Shown one piece after another: positions 1 to 8,361 of a DNA stretch of 64,000 bases (position 1 is the stretch's first letter; the number at the start of each line of letters is the position of its first letter). A program made the position numbers and the translations under genes. The notes under the pieces were generated by a model, which did not search any database, was not told where the DNA came from, and worked only from the letters and a program-made list of their open reading frames with translations. The stretch covers positions 124,001 to 188,000 of the forward strand of contig NZ_JAHLQK010000005.1 of the NCBI RefSeq assembly GCF_018919215.1, in the 5' to 3' direction. This DNA is from Alkaliphilus flagellatus (GTDB lineage Bacteria > Bacillota > Clostridia > Peptostreptococcales > Natronincolaceae).

Positions 1-1847
1 CGGTTTTACCATTAACAACTGTACAAGAACGATCTATTACTAATGATGAACTAAATATTATTAGAAACTTTAAGGATGCTGAAATAGCTTTTGATGTAAT
101 TACATTTGATGAAGAGTTTAAAAACATTTTTTCTAGCCTATTATCAAGGGTGTTAATTGTTCCGAACTTAGATAGAGGAATAGAAATTGCAAAGCTACTT
201 AAACATAAATTTAAAATAGTAACTTTAGATGGAGATGTGTTAAATATTGGAGGTTCTTTAACTGGTGGAAGCATTTCTAGTAAAAGTAATAGTATTTTGG
301 GGAGAAAAAGAGAATTAGAGGATTTAATCATAGAAATAGATATTATTAAAGATAAATTAAATATAAAGACAGAAGAGTATACTAAACTGGACAAAGAAAT
401 AAATGTTATCGCAGATGAAATAGATTTATTAAACACAAATTTACAAGAAAACCGAATTAAACTTGCTACTTTGTATAGTAATATAGAACAATGTACCAAA
501 GAGAAAAGTCAATTAGAAAATCTATATAAGCACGCTGAAAATGAAATTGGGCAAATAGAAAATACGAAGAAAGAAACTACAAGCAGATATATAGCACTTG
601 AAAGCGAAATAAAGAATTTAGAACTGGAAATTGAAAGTACTAAAACTAAAGCAAATGAAAATCAACAGGAATTAGTAGAAAAAAAACAACAATTAGACAG
701 TATAAATAGTACACTTACTGAGTATAAGGTACAACTGGCGACTGTAGAGGAGCAAAAGAAGGCCTTTTTACAAGATATCGAACGGTTACAGCAATCTATT
801 AAGAATAATGAAATAGCTTTAGAAAATAAAGAAGATCAATTAAAAGAAAATAACAAAATAAATGTACTTTGTGAAGACGAGATTAGTAGCCTAGCTAGTG
901 AGTTAAATAAATTGTCATTGAAATTAAGAACATATGAAGATGAATTAAAAGAACATAGATCAAATAAAGAAAAATATCAGGTTAAAGAGGTAGAAGTTAA
1001 AAGGTTATTAAAACAAGTAGAATCAGTTTTATTAGAATTACAGGAGAGTATCCATAAGCTAGATGTTAAGAGAACTAGGTTAGAGATGCAACAACAGAGT
1101 TTTTATACCAGACTGTGGGATGAATATGAATTAACCTATAACGAAGCTTTAGATGTTAAAGAAGAAATTTCAGATATCAGTAATACAAGTAAAGAAATAA
1201 AGATATTAAAGGATCAAATAAAGGGTCTTGGCACCGTAAATATAGATTCTATAGATGAATATGAAAAGGTGAAGGAAAGATATGATTTTCTAAAGGGGCA
1301 GCAGGAAGATCTTAGTCAGGCACAGCAATCATTAGTTAAAGTAATTAGTGATATGGAACAAACTATGCAGAAACAATTTATAGATCAGTTTAAGATTATT
1401 AAGGAGAACTTTAATAATGTTTTTGTTAAGCTATTTGGTGGAGGCAAGGCTGATCTTATCCTGGAGAATGAGGAAGATGTATTAGAATGCGGTATTGATA
1501 TAATAGCTCAGCCTCCGGGAAAAAAACTGCAAACATTATCTCTTTTATCCGGTGGAGAGAGGGCCTTAACAGCAATATCCTTATTATTTGCAATCTTATT
1601 AGTAAAGCCAAGCCCATTCTGTATATTAGATGAGATAGAAGCGGCGCTGGACGATGCTAACGTTTATAGATACGCACAATTTTTAGAAGAACTGTCTGAA
1701 GATACTCAGTTTATCGTTGTTACTCATAGAAAGGGAACAATGGAAAGTGCAGATGCACTATATGGAGTAACCATGCAGGATAGTGGTATATCAAGCTTAG
1801 TTTCAGTGAAACTCTCAGATAATAAAAAAGATGAAATAGCAAGTTAG
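1..1847 (+). CDS. smc: Chromosome segregation ATPase SMC, C-terminal half (5' truncated by window)
   Basis: Structural maintenance of chromosomes ATPase, which with ScpA/ScpB compacts and segregates the nucleoid. The gene enters from before base 1; the first whole codon in frame is at base 3, giving about 614 visible residues of a protein that is normally about 1,190. Visible parts in order: the hinge, with its glycine block (GGSLTGGS) near visible residues 83-90; a long heptad-rich coiled coil (roughly 105-420); and the C-terminal ABC head with signature LSGGE near 515 and a Walker B ending in DE at 543-544. The Walker A half lies outside the window. The stop is ten bases before ftsY, whose Shine-Dalgarno overlaps this gene's end, so the two are probably co-transcribed, as is common in Firmicutes. 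Confidence 0.96.
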   Translation, partial: VLPLTTVQERSITNDELNIIRNFKDAEIAFDVITFDEEFKNIFSSLLSRVLIVPNLDRGIEIAKLLKHKFKIVTLDGDVLNIGGSLTGGSISSKSNSILGRKRELEDLIIEIDIIKDKLNIKTEEYTKLDKEINVIADEIDLLNTNLQENRIKLATLYSNIEQCTKEKSQLENLYKHAENEIGQIENTKKETTSRYIALESEIKNLELEIESTKTKANENQQELVEKKQQLDSINSTLTEYKVQLATVEEQKKAFLQDIERLQQSIKNNEIALENKEDQLKENNKINVLCEDEISSLASELNKLSLKLRTYEDELKEHRSNKEKYQVKEVEVKRLLKQVESVLLELQESIHKLDVKRTRLEMQQQSFYTRLWDEYELTYNEALDVKEEISDISNTSKEIKILKDQIKGLGTVNIDSIDEYEKVKERYDFLKGQQEDLSQAQQSLVKVISDMEQTMQKQFIDQFKIIKENFNNVFVKLFGGGKADLILENEEDVLECGIDIIAQPPGKKLQTLSLLSGGERALTAISLLFAILLVKPSPFCILDEIEAALDDANVYRYAQFLEELSEDTQFIVVTHRKGTMESADALYGVTMQDSGISSLVSVKLSDNKKDEIAS

Positions 1848-1857
1848 GAGGAGTATT

Positions 1858-3225
1858 ATGTTTAAAAAGTTTATTGATAAGCTTACAGGAAAAGATAAGA
1901 AAAAAGAATATTTGACTAAAGTAGAAGAAAATAATGAGGTTAATGAAGATAAAAAAAGTGATGAACAAATTGAAGATTATTTTAATAAGGAAGAAGCATT
2001 TCAGGAAACAATTGAAGAGAACATGGATGACAAAACTAAGCTAGAGGAGGTTGAAAAAACAGAAGAAACAAATGGGCTTCAAGAAGAAGTGCAGGAAAAA
2101 ACTGACATACTTCAGTTAGAAGATATAGAGATCGAAATAGAAGATAAAATAGAGTTAAAGGAAGTACAAGAAGTAGAAGAAGAAGTAGAAGATGAAACTG
2201 GAAAAGTTGAAGAAGAAATAGAAGAAGAAATAGAAGAGGAAATAGAAGAGGAAATTGCAGAAGTTGAAGAAGAGATAAAAGAAGTAAAGGAAACAAAATC
2301 TAAATTTAATTTATTCAAAAGATTAAAAGAAGGGCTTTCTAAAACAAAAAGTGGTATTACGGATAGGGTGGATAATTTACTTAAATCCTATAAAAAAATA
2401 GATGAAGATTTATTTGAAGAACTTGAGGAAATTCTAATTACTTCTGATATGGGTGTTCAAACAACTATGGAAATAGTAGATGATCTAAGAGATAGAGTTA
2501 GGAAGGAAAAAGTTTCTGATCCTATTCAAGTAAAAGAGCTACTTATGGAAAAATTAACAGAAATATTAGAAGATCTACCAGGCTCCGAAATTAAAATTGA
2601 ACCGTCACCTGCAATTATACTTGTAGTAGGAGTAAATGGAGTTGGTAAAACAACTTCCATTGGAAAGATGGCTCATCGTTTTAAAAGTGAAGGTAAAAAA
2701 GTGTTGTTGGCTGCTGGTGATACATTTAGGGCTGCTGCTATTGATCAATTAAAAATTTGGGGAGATAGGGTTGGAGTCGATGTAATAAGACACCAAGAAG
2801 AGGCAGATCCTGCTGCTGTTATATATGATGCTATTCAGGCGGCGAAGGCGCGAAACATTGATGTTCTTATATGCGATACTGCTGGTAGACTTCATAATAA
2901 AAAGAATTTAATGAATGAGTTAGGTAAAATATTTAAGGTTGTGGATAGGGAGTATGATGGTGCCTCAAAGGAAATATTACTGGTGCTAGATGCTACTACA
3001 GGTCAAAATGCTGTGCAACAAGCAAAAACTTTTAAAGAAGTAGCCCAAATTACTGGTCTTGTATTAACAAAGCTAGATGGAACTGCAAAGGGAGGGGTGG
3101 TTGTAGGTATAAGTAGAGAATTAAATGTTCCTGTTAAATTAATAGGTGTTGGGGAAAAAATGGAAGACTTGCAAGAATTTAACCCTCAAACTTTTGTTAA
3201 GGCAATATTTGGAGAAGAAGAATAA
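1858..3225 (+). CDS. ftsY: Signal recognition particle receptor FtsY with acidic N-terminal extension
   Basis: Membrane-associated SRP receptor GTPase that docks with Ffh and hands ribosome-nascent chains to SecYEG. The 455 residues are longer than the roughly 330 of compact Firmicutes FtsY. Residues 1-146 are a strongly acidic, Glu/Ile/Val-rich extension including a four-copy EEEI repeat; the conserved NG domain starts near residue 147. GTPase motifs are intact: GVNGVGKT (258-265), DTFRAA, DTAGR (340-344) and TKLDG (404-408). The start is the ATG directly after an AGGAGG site that overlaps the smc stop. Long acidic A domains occur in proteobacterial FtsY and help membrane or translocon contact; a similar role here is inference. 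Confidence 0.97.
   Translation: MFKKFIDKLTGKDKKKEYLTKVEENNEVNEDKKSDEQIEDYFNKEEAFQETIEENMDDKTKLEEVEKTEETNGLQEEVQEKTDILQLEDIEIEIEDKIELKEVQEVEEEVEDETGKVEEEIEEEIEEEIEEEIAEVEEEIKEVKETKSKFNLFKRLKEGLSKTKSGITDRVDNLLKSYKKIDEDLFEELEEILITSDMGVQTTMEIVDDLRDRVRKEKVSDPIQVKELLMEKLTEILEDLPGSEIKIEPSPAIILVVGVNGVGKTTSIGKMAHRFKSEGKKVLLAAGDTFRAAAIDQLKIWGDRVGVDVIRHQEEADPAAVIYDAIQAAKARNIDVLICDTAGRLHNKKNLMNELGKIFKVVDREYDGASKEILLVLDATTGQNAVQQAKTFKEVAQITGLVLTKLDGTAKGGVVVGISRELNVPVKLIGVGEKMEDLQEFNPQTFVKAIFGEEE
2209..2256 (+). repeat. 12-bp in-frame tandem repeat in ftsY (four EEEI units)
   Basis: Four consecutive 12-base units of the form gaRgaRgaRatW each encode Glu-Glu-Glu-Ile. The units differ only at third codon positions, so they look like recent or homogenised slippage duplications inside the acidic extension of FtsY. 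The repeat continues less perfectly on both sides. Its reverse strand gives long but spurious Ser- or Leu-rich open frames. Confidence 0.9.
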
Positions 3226-3230
3226 AATGC

Positions 3231-3259
3231 TTGACATAGGATTATTTTTATTATAAAAT
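3231..3259 (+). promoter_or_regulatory. Sigma-A type promoter for the ylxM-ffh-rpsP operon
   Basis: A consensus -35 TTGACA (3231-3236) is followed after 17 bases by TAAAAT (3254-3259), a five-of-six match to the -10. It begins six bases after the ftsY stop, so the SRP operon appears to have its own start site near 3266 besides any read-through from smc-ftsY. This is the best vegetative promoter match I found in the window. Confidence 0.75.
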
Positions 3260-3262
3260 TAC

Positions 3263-3290
3263 ATCTGTAAAGTGAATATACTTTACAGAT
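3263..3290 (+). promoter_or_regulatory. Perfect 10-bp inverted repeat at the presumed ylxM transcription start
   Basis: ATCTGTAAAG (3263-3272) and CTTTACAGAT (3281-3290) are exact reverse complements separated by eight bases. The repeat begins three bases after the -10 hexamer, so it spans the expected start of transcription. It could be an operator for a dimeric repressor or a 5'-terminal mRNA hairpin; no U-tract follows, so it is not a standard terminator. Confidence 0.6.
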
Positions 3291-3310
3291 AACTAATAGG
3301 AAGTGCTGAT

Positions 3311-3679
3311 ATGTTACAAAAAACAGTTGAAATTTCGGTTTTGTATGATTTTTACAATCAAATGTTGACTGAAAAGCAAAGGGATATAGTAGATCTTTAT
3401 TATAATCAAGATCTGTCTCTGGGTGAAATAGCTGATGAATTTAATATATCTAGACAAGCTGTTTATGATATGTTAAAAAGAACAGAAAGACTCTTATATC
3501 AGTACGAAGAAAAACTTGGTTTTATAAAATTATTGCAGACTAAAAATGAAAAAATCTTAACAATATTAGATAAAGTAATTGATTTAGAAAATGGACTAGA
3601 ACTAAGTTCTTCTTCAGAACAATTACAAAAACAAATTAATGAAATTAAGTATGAATTAGATAGTTTTCTAAATAATTAA
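3311..3679 (+). CDS. ylxM: YlxM-family helix-turn-helix protein of the SRP operon
   Basis: Small (122 aa) sigma-70 region-4-like HTH protein, encoded next to ffh throughout low-GC Gram-positives. The HTH is visible at about residues 35-58, with a LSLGEIADEFNISRQAVYD-like core, after an acidic YNQ/LTEKQRDI segment; the C-terminal third is a Leu/Lys/Glu helix. In streptococci YlxM associates with the SRP and affects its assembly and GTPase cycle; whether it also binds DNA is unsettled. Here the perfect palindrome just downstream of its promoter makes self-regulation worth testing (inference). It lies 23 bases before ffh. Confidence 0.93.
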   Translation: MLQKTVEISVLYDFYNQMLTEKQRDIVDLYYNQDLSLGEIADEFNISRQAVYDMLKRTERLLYQYEEKLGFIKLLQTKNEKILTILDKVIDLENGLELSSSSEQLQKQINEIKYELDSFLNN

Positions 3680-3702
3680 GCCCTGAGAAGGGAGGTATAA
3701 GG

Positions 3703-5049
3703 ATGGTTTTTGAAGGTTTAGCAGAAAAGCTTCAAGATACATTTAAAAGATTAAAGGGTAAAGGTAAACTAACAGAAAAAGATGTAACAGAAGCTATGAG
3801 AGAAGTGAGACTTGCACTTTTAGAGGCGGATGTTAACTTTAAGGTTGTTAAAGAATTTGTAAACAAGGTTAAGGAAAGATCTATTGGATCTGAGGTACTA
3901 GAGAGCTTAACTCCAGCTCAACAGGTTATTAAAATAGTAAATGATGAATTAACTGATTTGATGGGGAAAGCTCAAAGTAAGATTAACTTTTCATCTAAGC
4001 CACCTACAATTATTATGCTTGTAGGTTTACAAGGTGCAGGTAAAACAACTACTACAGGTAAGTTAGCTGGTATGCTAAAAAAACAAGGAAAGAGACCTCT
4101 CTTAATAGCCGGTGACGTATATAGACCAGCTGCTATTAAACAGCTACAAGTTGTAGGAGAGAAGGTAGGAGTTCCTGTTTTTACAATGGGAGACAAACAA
4201 AGTCCTGTAGATATTGCTAAAGCTGGTATAGACCATGGTATTAATCATGGTAATGATGTTGTTTTAATAGATACTGCAGGTAGGCTTCATATTGATGAAG
4301 ATCTTATGGGAGAGCTCCAAGATATAAGATCTACGGTGAAACCTCATGAAATTCTTTTAGTAGTAGACTCTATGACTGGACAAGATGCAGTAAATGTAGC
4401 GGAACATTTTAATGAAAAACTGGGTATCGATGGAGTTATTTTAACAAAGTTAGATGGAGATACCCGTGGTGGTGCTGCATTATCTGTTAGAGCTGTTACT
4501 AATAAGCCAATTAAGTTTGCTGGACTTGGAGAAAAACTTGATGATTTAGAACCATTTCACCCAGATAGAATGGCCTCAAGAATTTTAGGAATGGGTGATA
4601 TGCTTAGTCTTATAGAAAAGGCACAGGAAAATTTTGATGCTAAAAAGGCTAAAGAACTTGAAAACAAAATTAAGAATCAGCAGTTTACTTTTGATGACTT
4701 TCTTGATCAGTTGCAGCAAGTACAACAGATGGGATCTATAGGTCAGCTCTTAGAAATGATTCCTGGTATGGGTGGTAAGCAACTCAAAAATTTAGATGTA
4801 GATGAGAAAGAGCTAGTATATGTTAAAGCAATTATTCAGTCTATGACTAAAGACGAAAGACAAAACCCAAGCATTATTAATGGAAGTAGAAGAAAGAGAA
4901 TTGCAATAGGTAGTGGAACTTCTGTTCAGCAAGTAAACAAACTACTTAAACAATTTGACCAAACTAGAAAAATGATGAAACAGTTTACTGATATGGGTAA
5001 ATCAGCGAAAAAAGGTGGAAAGTTTAAGATGCCTTTCTTCGGTAAATAA
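3703..5049 (+). CDS. ffh: Signal recognition particle protein Ffh (SRP54)
   Basis: GTPase and signal-sequence-binding subunit of the signal recognition particle; it binds 4.5S/6S RNA and delivers nascent membrane proteins to FtsY. At 448 residues it has normal length. The NG domain carries GLQGAGKT (108-115), DTAGR (190-194) and TKLDG (248-252). The methionine-rich M domain occupies about 300-448, with GMGDM, QLLEMIPGMGG and a basic KKGGKFKMPFFGK tail. The ATG at 3703 follows GGGAGG. It is the second gene of the ylxM operon and is followed after 30 bases by rpsP. Confidence 0.98.
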   Translation: MVFEGLAEKLQDTFKRLKGKGKLTEKDVTEAMREVRLALLEADVNFKVVKEFVNKVKERSIGSEVLESLTPAQQVIKIVNDELTDLMGKAQSKINFSSKPPTIIMLVGLQGAGKTTTTGKLAGMLKKQGKRPLLIAGDVYRPAAIKQLQVVGEKVGVPVFTMGDKQSPVDIAKAGIDHGINHGNDVVLIDTAGRLHIDEDLMGELQDIRSTVKPHEILLVVDSMTGQDAVNVAEHFNEKLGIDGVILTKLDGDTRGGAALSVRAVTNKPIKFAGLGEKLDDLEPFHPDRMASRILGMGDMLSLIEKAQENFDAKKAKELENKIKNQQFTFDDFLDQLQQVQQMGSIGQLLEMIPGMGGKQLKNLDVDEKELVYVKAIIQSMTKDERQNPSIINGSRRKRIAIGSGTSVQQVNKLLKQFDQTRKMMKQFTDMGKSAKKGGKFKMPFFGK

Positions 5050-5079
5050 TAAGCTTTATTTTTTAAAGGAGGTGAAAAA

Positions 5080-5325
5080 ATGGCAGTTAAAATTAGATTA
5101 AAAAGAATGGGTGCACACAAAAAACCTTTCTATAGAATAGTTGTTGCTGATGCAAGATCTCCAAGAGATGGAAGATTTATTGAGGAAATCGGATATTACA
5201 ATCCAGTTTCTGAACCTAAAGAAATCAAAATCAACAATGAAAAAGCAGAAAAATGGTTAAAAAATGGTGCGCAACCAACAGACACAGTAAAAGACTTATT
5301 TAAAAAGAATGGCATCATTGAGTAA
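5080..5325 (+). CDS. rpsP: 30S ribosomal protein S16
   Basis: Primary small-subunit protein S16 (81 aa), needed for folding of the 16S rRNA 5' and central domains. The N-terminus [20 protein letters not shown] and the [16 protein letters not shown] block are the family signature. The C-terminus ends with the usual [10 protein letters not shown]-type helix. The start follows AAAGGAGGTGA. It sits between ffh and the KH-domain gene, the usual Firmicutes arrangement. Confidence 0.98.
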   Translation: MAVKIRLKRMGAHKKPFYRIVVADARSPRDGRFIEEIGYYNPVSEPKEIKINNEKAEKWLKNGAQPTDTVKDLFKKNGIIE

Positions 5326-5348
5326 TTCCTTAATTAGGGGGTATATAA

Positions 5349-5579
5349 ATGGGTCATTTAGTAGAAGTTATTGCTAAAGGATTAGTAGATAATCCTGACC
5401 AAGTGACTGTTACTGAAGTAGAAGGAAATCAATCTATTATTATAGAACTTAAAGTTGCCCCAGAGGATATGGGGAAGGTAATTGGTAAGCAAGGAAGAAT
5501 TGCTAAGGCAATTAGAACGGTTGTTAAAGCTGCTGCCACAAAACAAAATAAAAGGGTAATTGTTGAAATTATTCAGTAA
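5349..5579 (+). CDS. khpA: KH-domain RNA-binding protein KhpA (YlqC family)
   Basis: Single type-II KH domain protein of 76 aa, an RNA-binding partner of KhpB/Jag in Firmicutes, tied to sRNA binding and control of cell division and elongation. The GxxG RNA-binding loop is GKQG at residues 46-49, within VIGKQGRIAKAIRTVV. The start follows TTAGGGGGTAT, with an SD-like GGGGG, 23 bases after rpsP. Bacillus has ylqD between this gene and rimM; that gene is absent here. Confidence 0.93.
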   Translation: MGHLVEVIAKGLVDNPDQVTVTEVEGNQSIIIELKVAPEDMGKVIGKQGRIAKAIRTVVKAAATKQNKRVIVEIIQ

Positions 5580-5601
5580 GGATTAGGGAAACCTAGTCCT
5601 T
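5578..5601 (+). terminator. Hairpin after khpA (weak terminator or attenuator)
   Basis: AAGGATTAGG (5578-5587) pairs with CCTAGTCCTT (5592-5601) through ten base pairs including one G-U, closed by a GAAA tetraloop. The next bases are AT-rich but lack a real U-run, so termination may be partial. The 5' arm overlaps the khpA stop codon. Confidence 0.5.
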
Positions 5602-5687
5602 ATTATATATATAATATGTTTTAAATATTGACTACGGTGTTTATAATGATACTAAATGATTTATTTGAGAAAAGGGTGTATGTATCT

Positions 5688-6191
5688 ATGAAAAACATGC
5701 TACGAGTAGGCAAAATAACTAATACTCATGGTATAAGAGGAGATGTGAAGGTACTTCCTCTTACGGATTATATGGAGCGTTTTGAGGAGCTTGAATGGAT
5801 TTATATAGATGGTTATAGAGAAAAGTTTTATATAGAAAATATAAAATATAAGCCAACTCTTGTTATTCTATCATTTAAAGGATATGAAGATATAAATTTA
5901 GTTGAAAAATTTAAGGATAAATATCTACTTATCGATGAAACACAACGAAGAGATTTGCCAGAGGATACTTATTATATTGCAGATATTATTGGACTTGATG
6001 TATATACAGTAAAAGATGAATATATTGGCAAGGTAAAGGATATAATCCAAACAGGTTCTAGTGAGGTTTATATTATAAAAAGTACAGATAATAAGGAAAT
6101 TATGATACCGGCAGTTAAGGAGTTTATACCTGAAATCTCTTTAGACAAGAGAAAAATAGTTATTGATCCTATTGAAGGAATGATAGAATGA
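5688..6191 (+). CDS. rimM: 16S rRNA processing protein RimM
   Basis: Ribosome maturation factor that binds S19 and helps assemble the 30S head. With a start at ATG 5688 it has 167 residues, the family's usual length. The N-terminal barrel has VGKITNTHGIRGDVKV (7-22), and the C-terminal PRC-barrel covers about 95-167, ending with EFIPEISL..K.I.IDPIEGM. An in-frame ATG lies 60 bases upstream, but the extra 20 residues match nothing in the family, and an AAAGGG site lies just before 5688. The gene overlaps trmD by four bases (ATGA), so translation is probably coupled. Confidence 0.95.
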   Translation: MKNMLRVGKITNTHGIRGDVKVLPLTDYMERFEELEWIYIDGYREKFYIENIKYKPTLVILSFKGYEDINLVEKFKDKYLLIDETQRRDLPEDTYYIADIIGLDVYTVKDEYIGKVKDIIQTGSSEVYIIKSTDNKEIMIPAVKEFIPEISLDKRKIVIDPIEGMIE

Positions 6192-6934
6192 TTATAAAGG
6201 TTATGACTTTGTTTCCAGAGATGTTTGTAGGTCCCTTGGGAAATAGCATTATTCAACGAGCAAAGGAAAATGGAATTGTTGATATTGCGTATATTAATAT
6301 GCGTGATTATGCTGATAATAAGCATAAAAAGGTAGACGATTATCCATATGGAGGAGGCCCTGGTATGGTTATGACTCCACAGCCGATTTTTGATTGCTAT
6401 AATGATATAGTGAACACATTAGTCACAGAAGAAAACCAAAGACCAAGGGTTATTTATCTGTCTCCAAAAGGTAAAACATTTGATCAACAGATGGCAATTG
6501 AACTTTCTAAGGAAAAGAGTATAGTAATGATTTGTGGTCATTATGAAGGAATTGATCAAAGAGTAATAGATGAAATTGTAACTGATGAAATTTCTATAGG
6601 AGATTATGTATTAACAGGAGGCGAAATACCAGCTATGGTTATTATAGATGCTATAGCTAGATTAGTTCCTGGTGTATTATCTCAAGATCAATCTTTTGAA
6701 GAAGAAAGTTTCTATTCTGGATTGTTGGAATATCCACAGTATACTAGGCCAAAAGATTTTAGAGGACTCATTGTCCCAGATATACTTACTTCTGGAGATC
6801 ATAAAAAGATAGAAGAGTGGAGAAGAAGAAAGTCTTTAAAGTTAACTTTTGAAAGACGACCAGACTTGCTAAAGGGTGTAGAACTTAGTAAAAAAGATAA
6901 GGTTTTTTTGGAGAGCATTAAAGAAGAAAAATAA
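6188..6934 (+). CDS. trmD: tRNA (guanine-N1)-methyltransferase TrmD
   Basis: SAM-dependent SPOUT-family enzyme that makes m1G37 in tRNAs reading CNN and some other codons, preventing +1 frameshifts. At 248 residues it is normal in length. Visible signatures are DYPYGGGPGMVM at 51-62 and the trefoil-knot SAM site ICGHYEGIDQRV ... SIGDYVLTGGE at about 117-145. The C-terminal helical domain has the Arg/Lys-rich EEWRRRKSLK tRNA-binding segment. The start overlaps the rimM stop. About 120 bases with a separate promoter separate it from rplS. Confidence 0.98.
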   Translation: MIIKVMTLFPEMFVGPLGNSIIQRAKENGIVDIAYINMRDYADNKHKKVDDYPYGGGPGMVMTPQPIFDCYNDIVNTLVTEENQRPRVIYLSPKGKTFDQQMAIELSKEKSIVMICGHYEGIDQRVIDEIVTDEISIGDYVLTGGEIPAMVIIDAIARLVPGVLSQDQSFEEESFYSGLLEYPQYTRPKDFRGLIVPDILTSGDHKKIEEWRRRKSLKLTFERRPDLLKGVELSKKDKVFLESIKEEK

Positions 6935-6957
6935 ATGAAATATTCGCCAATTATATA

Positions 6958-6986
6958 TTGTTATATTTTTATAACTATGATATAAT
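6958..6986 (+). promoter_or_regulatory. Sigma-A promoter for rplS
   Basis: TTGTTA (6958-6963), a 17-base spacer and a perfect TATAAT (6981-6986) lie in the gap between trmD and rplS. The predicted start is near 6993, giving a 5' leader of about 66 bases before the rplS ATG. Confidence 0.7.
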
Positions 6987-6992
6987 CTACAA

Positions 6993-7058
6993 GGTAGAAC
7001 GGACGGTCCTCTATATAGGATTAATATATGAACGTCTACGATGGAAGGAGGGACAACT
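6993..7058 (+). promoter_or_regulatory. Structured 5' leader of rplS (candidate L19 autoregulatory leader)
   Basis: The leader can fold: GTAGA (6994-6998) pairs with TCTAC (7035-7039), extended across one bulged A by CG/CG. The stem encloses a small hairpin TCCT (7007-7010)/AGGA (7017-7020). Low-GC Gram-positives are known to carry an L19 leader RNA at this position that lets L19 regulate its own operon. Position and fold fit that idea, but I could not compare it with the family covariance model. Confidence 0.5.
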
Positions 7059-7409
7059 ATGGATATTTTAAAAACACTTACAAACGAACAATTAAAGAAA
7101 GATGTTGCTGATTTTAATACTGGGGATACTGTTAAAGTACACGTTAAAATTAAAGAAGGTAACAGAGAGAGAATTCAGATATTTGAAGGTATCGTAATTA
7201 AAAGACAAGGCGGTGGAATTGCCGAAACTTTTACAGTTAGAAGAATAGCTTCTGGTGTGGGAGTTGAGAGAACATTCCCTGTACACTCTCCTAGAGTTGA
7301 AAAAGTTGAAGTAACAAGAAGAGGTCAAGTTAGAAGAGCTAAACTTTACTATCTACGTGATAGAGTTGGTAAAGCGGCGTTTAAGATCAAAGAAAAGAAG
7401 AAATATTAA
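7059..7409 (+). CDS. rplS: 50S ribosomal protein L19
   Basis: Large-subunit protein L19 (116 aa), located at the 30S-50S interface. Signatures are [23 protein letters not shown] and [24 protein letters not shown] 7059 is chosen because GGAAGGAGGG lies just upstream; the in-frame ATG at 7041 would place this Shine-Dalgarno inside the coding sequence and add residues absent from the family. The gene has its own promoter and leader and a terminator-like hairpin shortly downstream, so it is probably mostly monocistronic. Confidence 0.98.
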   Translation: MDILKTLTNEQLKKDVADFNTGDTVKVHVKIKEGNRERIQIFEGIVIKRQGGGIAETFTVRRIASGVGVERTFPVHSPRVEKVEVTRRGQVRRAKLYYLRDRVGKAAFKIKEKKKY

Positions 7410-7412
7410 TGT

Positions 7413-7437
7413 AAAGGGGCTGATATTCAGTCCCTTT
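7413..7437 (+). terminator. Rho-independent terminator-like hairpin after rplS
   Basis: AAAGGGGCTGA (7413-7423) and TCAGTCCCTTT (7427-7437) form an 11-bp stem with one G-U and a three-base loop. ATTGTTTATAAT follows, a modest U-rich tail. It lies four bases after the rplS stop. Confidence 0.75.
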
Positions 7438-7485
7438 ATTGTTTATAATATTATATAATATTGTATTATGGGAGGAGTGGGAGTA

Positions 7486-8328
7486 ATGAATATTAACTGG
7501 TATCCAGGGCATATGAAAAAAACTAGAGAGCTAATAAAGGAACAGTTAAAGCTTGTAGATGTGGTCTATGAGTTGCTTGATGCTCGTATACCACTGAGTA
7601 GTAAGAATCCTGATATCGATGGAATTATAGGTGACAAACCTAAGGTTATTATACTTAATAAGATTGACCTAGCAGATCCACAAATTACATCTAGATGGGT
7701 AAACTACTTTAAAGAAAAAGGTATGACGGTAATACCGGTTAATACTATAACTGGTGAAGGTATAAGGCAAGTAATAGAAGAAAGTCAAAAGGCAATAAAG
7801 GAAAAAATGGATGCACTAATCAAGAAAGGTAGAAAGGCGAGACCAGCTAGAATAATGATTGCTGGGATACCAAATGTAGGAAAATCATCATTGATTAATA
7901 AGTTGGCGGGAAGAAAGAGCACACAAACCGGTGATAGACCAGGAGTAACTAAAGGAAAGCAATGGATTAGATTAAAAGGTGATATGGAACTATTGGATAC
8001 ACCAGGTATATTGTGGCCAAAGTTTGAAGATCCTATTGTTGCTCAAAATTTAGCGTTTTCTGGGGCTATTAAAGATGAAATAATGGATACTGAAACATTA
8101 GCCTACAAATTATTAGAAATTTTATGGAATGATCATAAAGAAAAAGTAATTGAAAGATATAAGATTAACGAAGAATATAATTCGACTATAGATATAATGG
8201 ACCATATTTCAAGAAATAGAGGTTGTATTTTAAAAGGTGACGAAATTGACTATTCAAGAATATCTAACATTATATTAGATGAGTTTAGGTCTGGAAAAAT
8301 CGGGCGTATTTCATTAGAACGCCCATAA
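7486..8328 (+). CDS. rbgA: Ribosome biogenesis GTPase RbgA (YlqF)
   Basis: Circularly permuted GTPase that acts late in 50S assembly, promoting L16 incorporation and later leaving the mature subunit. The permuted motif order is clear in the 280 residues: G4 NKID (58-61), then G1 GIPNVGKSS (127-135), the GVTKG threonine motif (153-157) and G3 DTPG (171-174), followed by a C-terminal helical domain. The N-terminal NINWYPGHMKKT is the family hallmark. ATG 7486 is preferred over an in-frame ATG 18 bases upstream because GGAGGAG lies between them at good spacing. It is followed after 33 bases by rnhB. Confidence 0.96.
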   Translation: MNINWYPGHMKKTRELIKEQLKLVDVVYELLDARIPLSSKNPDIDGIIGDKPKVIILNKIDLADPQITSRWVNYFKEKGMTVIPVNTITGEGIRQVIEESQKAIKEKMDALIKKGRKARPARIMIAGIPNVGKSSLINKLAGRKSTQTGDRPGVTKGKQWIRLKGDMELLDTPGILWPKFEDPIVAQNLAFSGAIKDEIMDTETLAYKLLEILWNDHKEKVIERYKINEEYNSTIDIMDHISRNRGCILKGDEIDYSRISNIILDEFRSGKIGRISLERP

Positions 8329-8361
8329 TTCTTAAAAAGTAAATTCTAAAGGGGTGATTAC

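Noticed and set aside
1220-1240. TGGCAC that could begin a sigma-54 site in smc
   Set aside because: No matching TTGC element is present at the required spacing, and the stretch is coding.
2036-2318. Two minus-strand open frames of Leu-rich and Ser-rich composition
   Set aside because: They are mirror images of the acidic Glu/Ile repeat region of ftsY on the + strand, have low-complexity composition and lack ribosome sites.
5628-5647. TTGACT and TATAAT before rimM
   Set aside because: Both hexamers are good but only eight bases apart, so they cannot form one sigma-A promoter.
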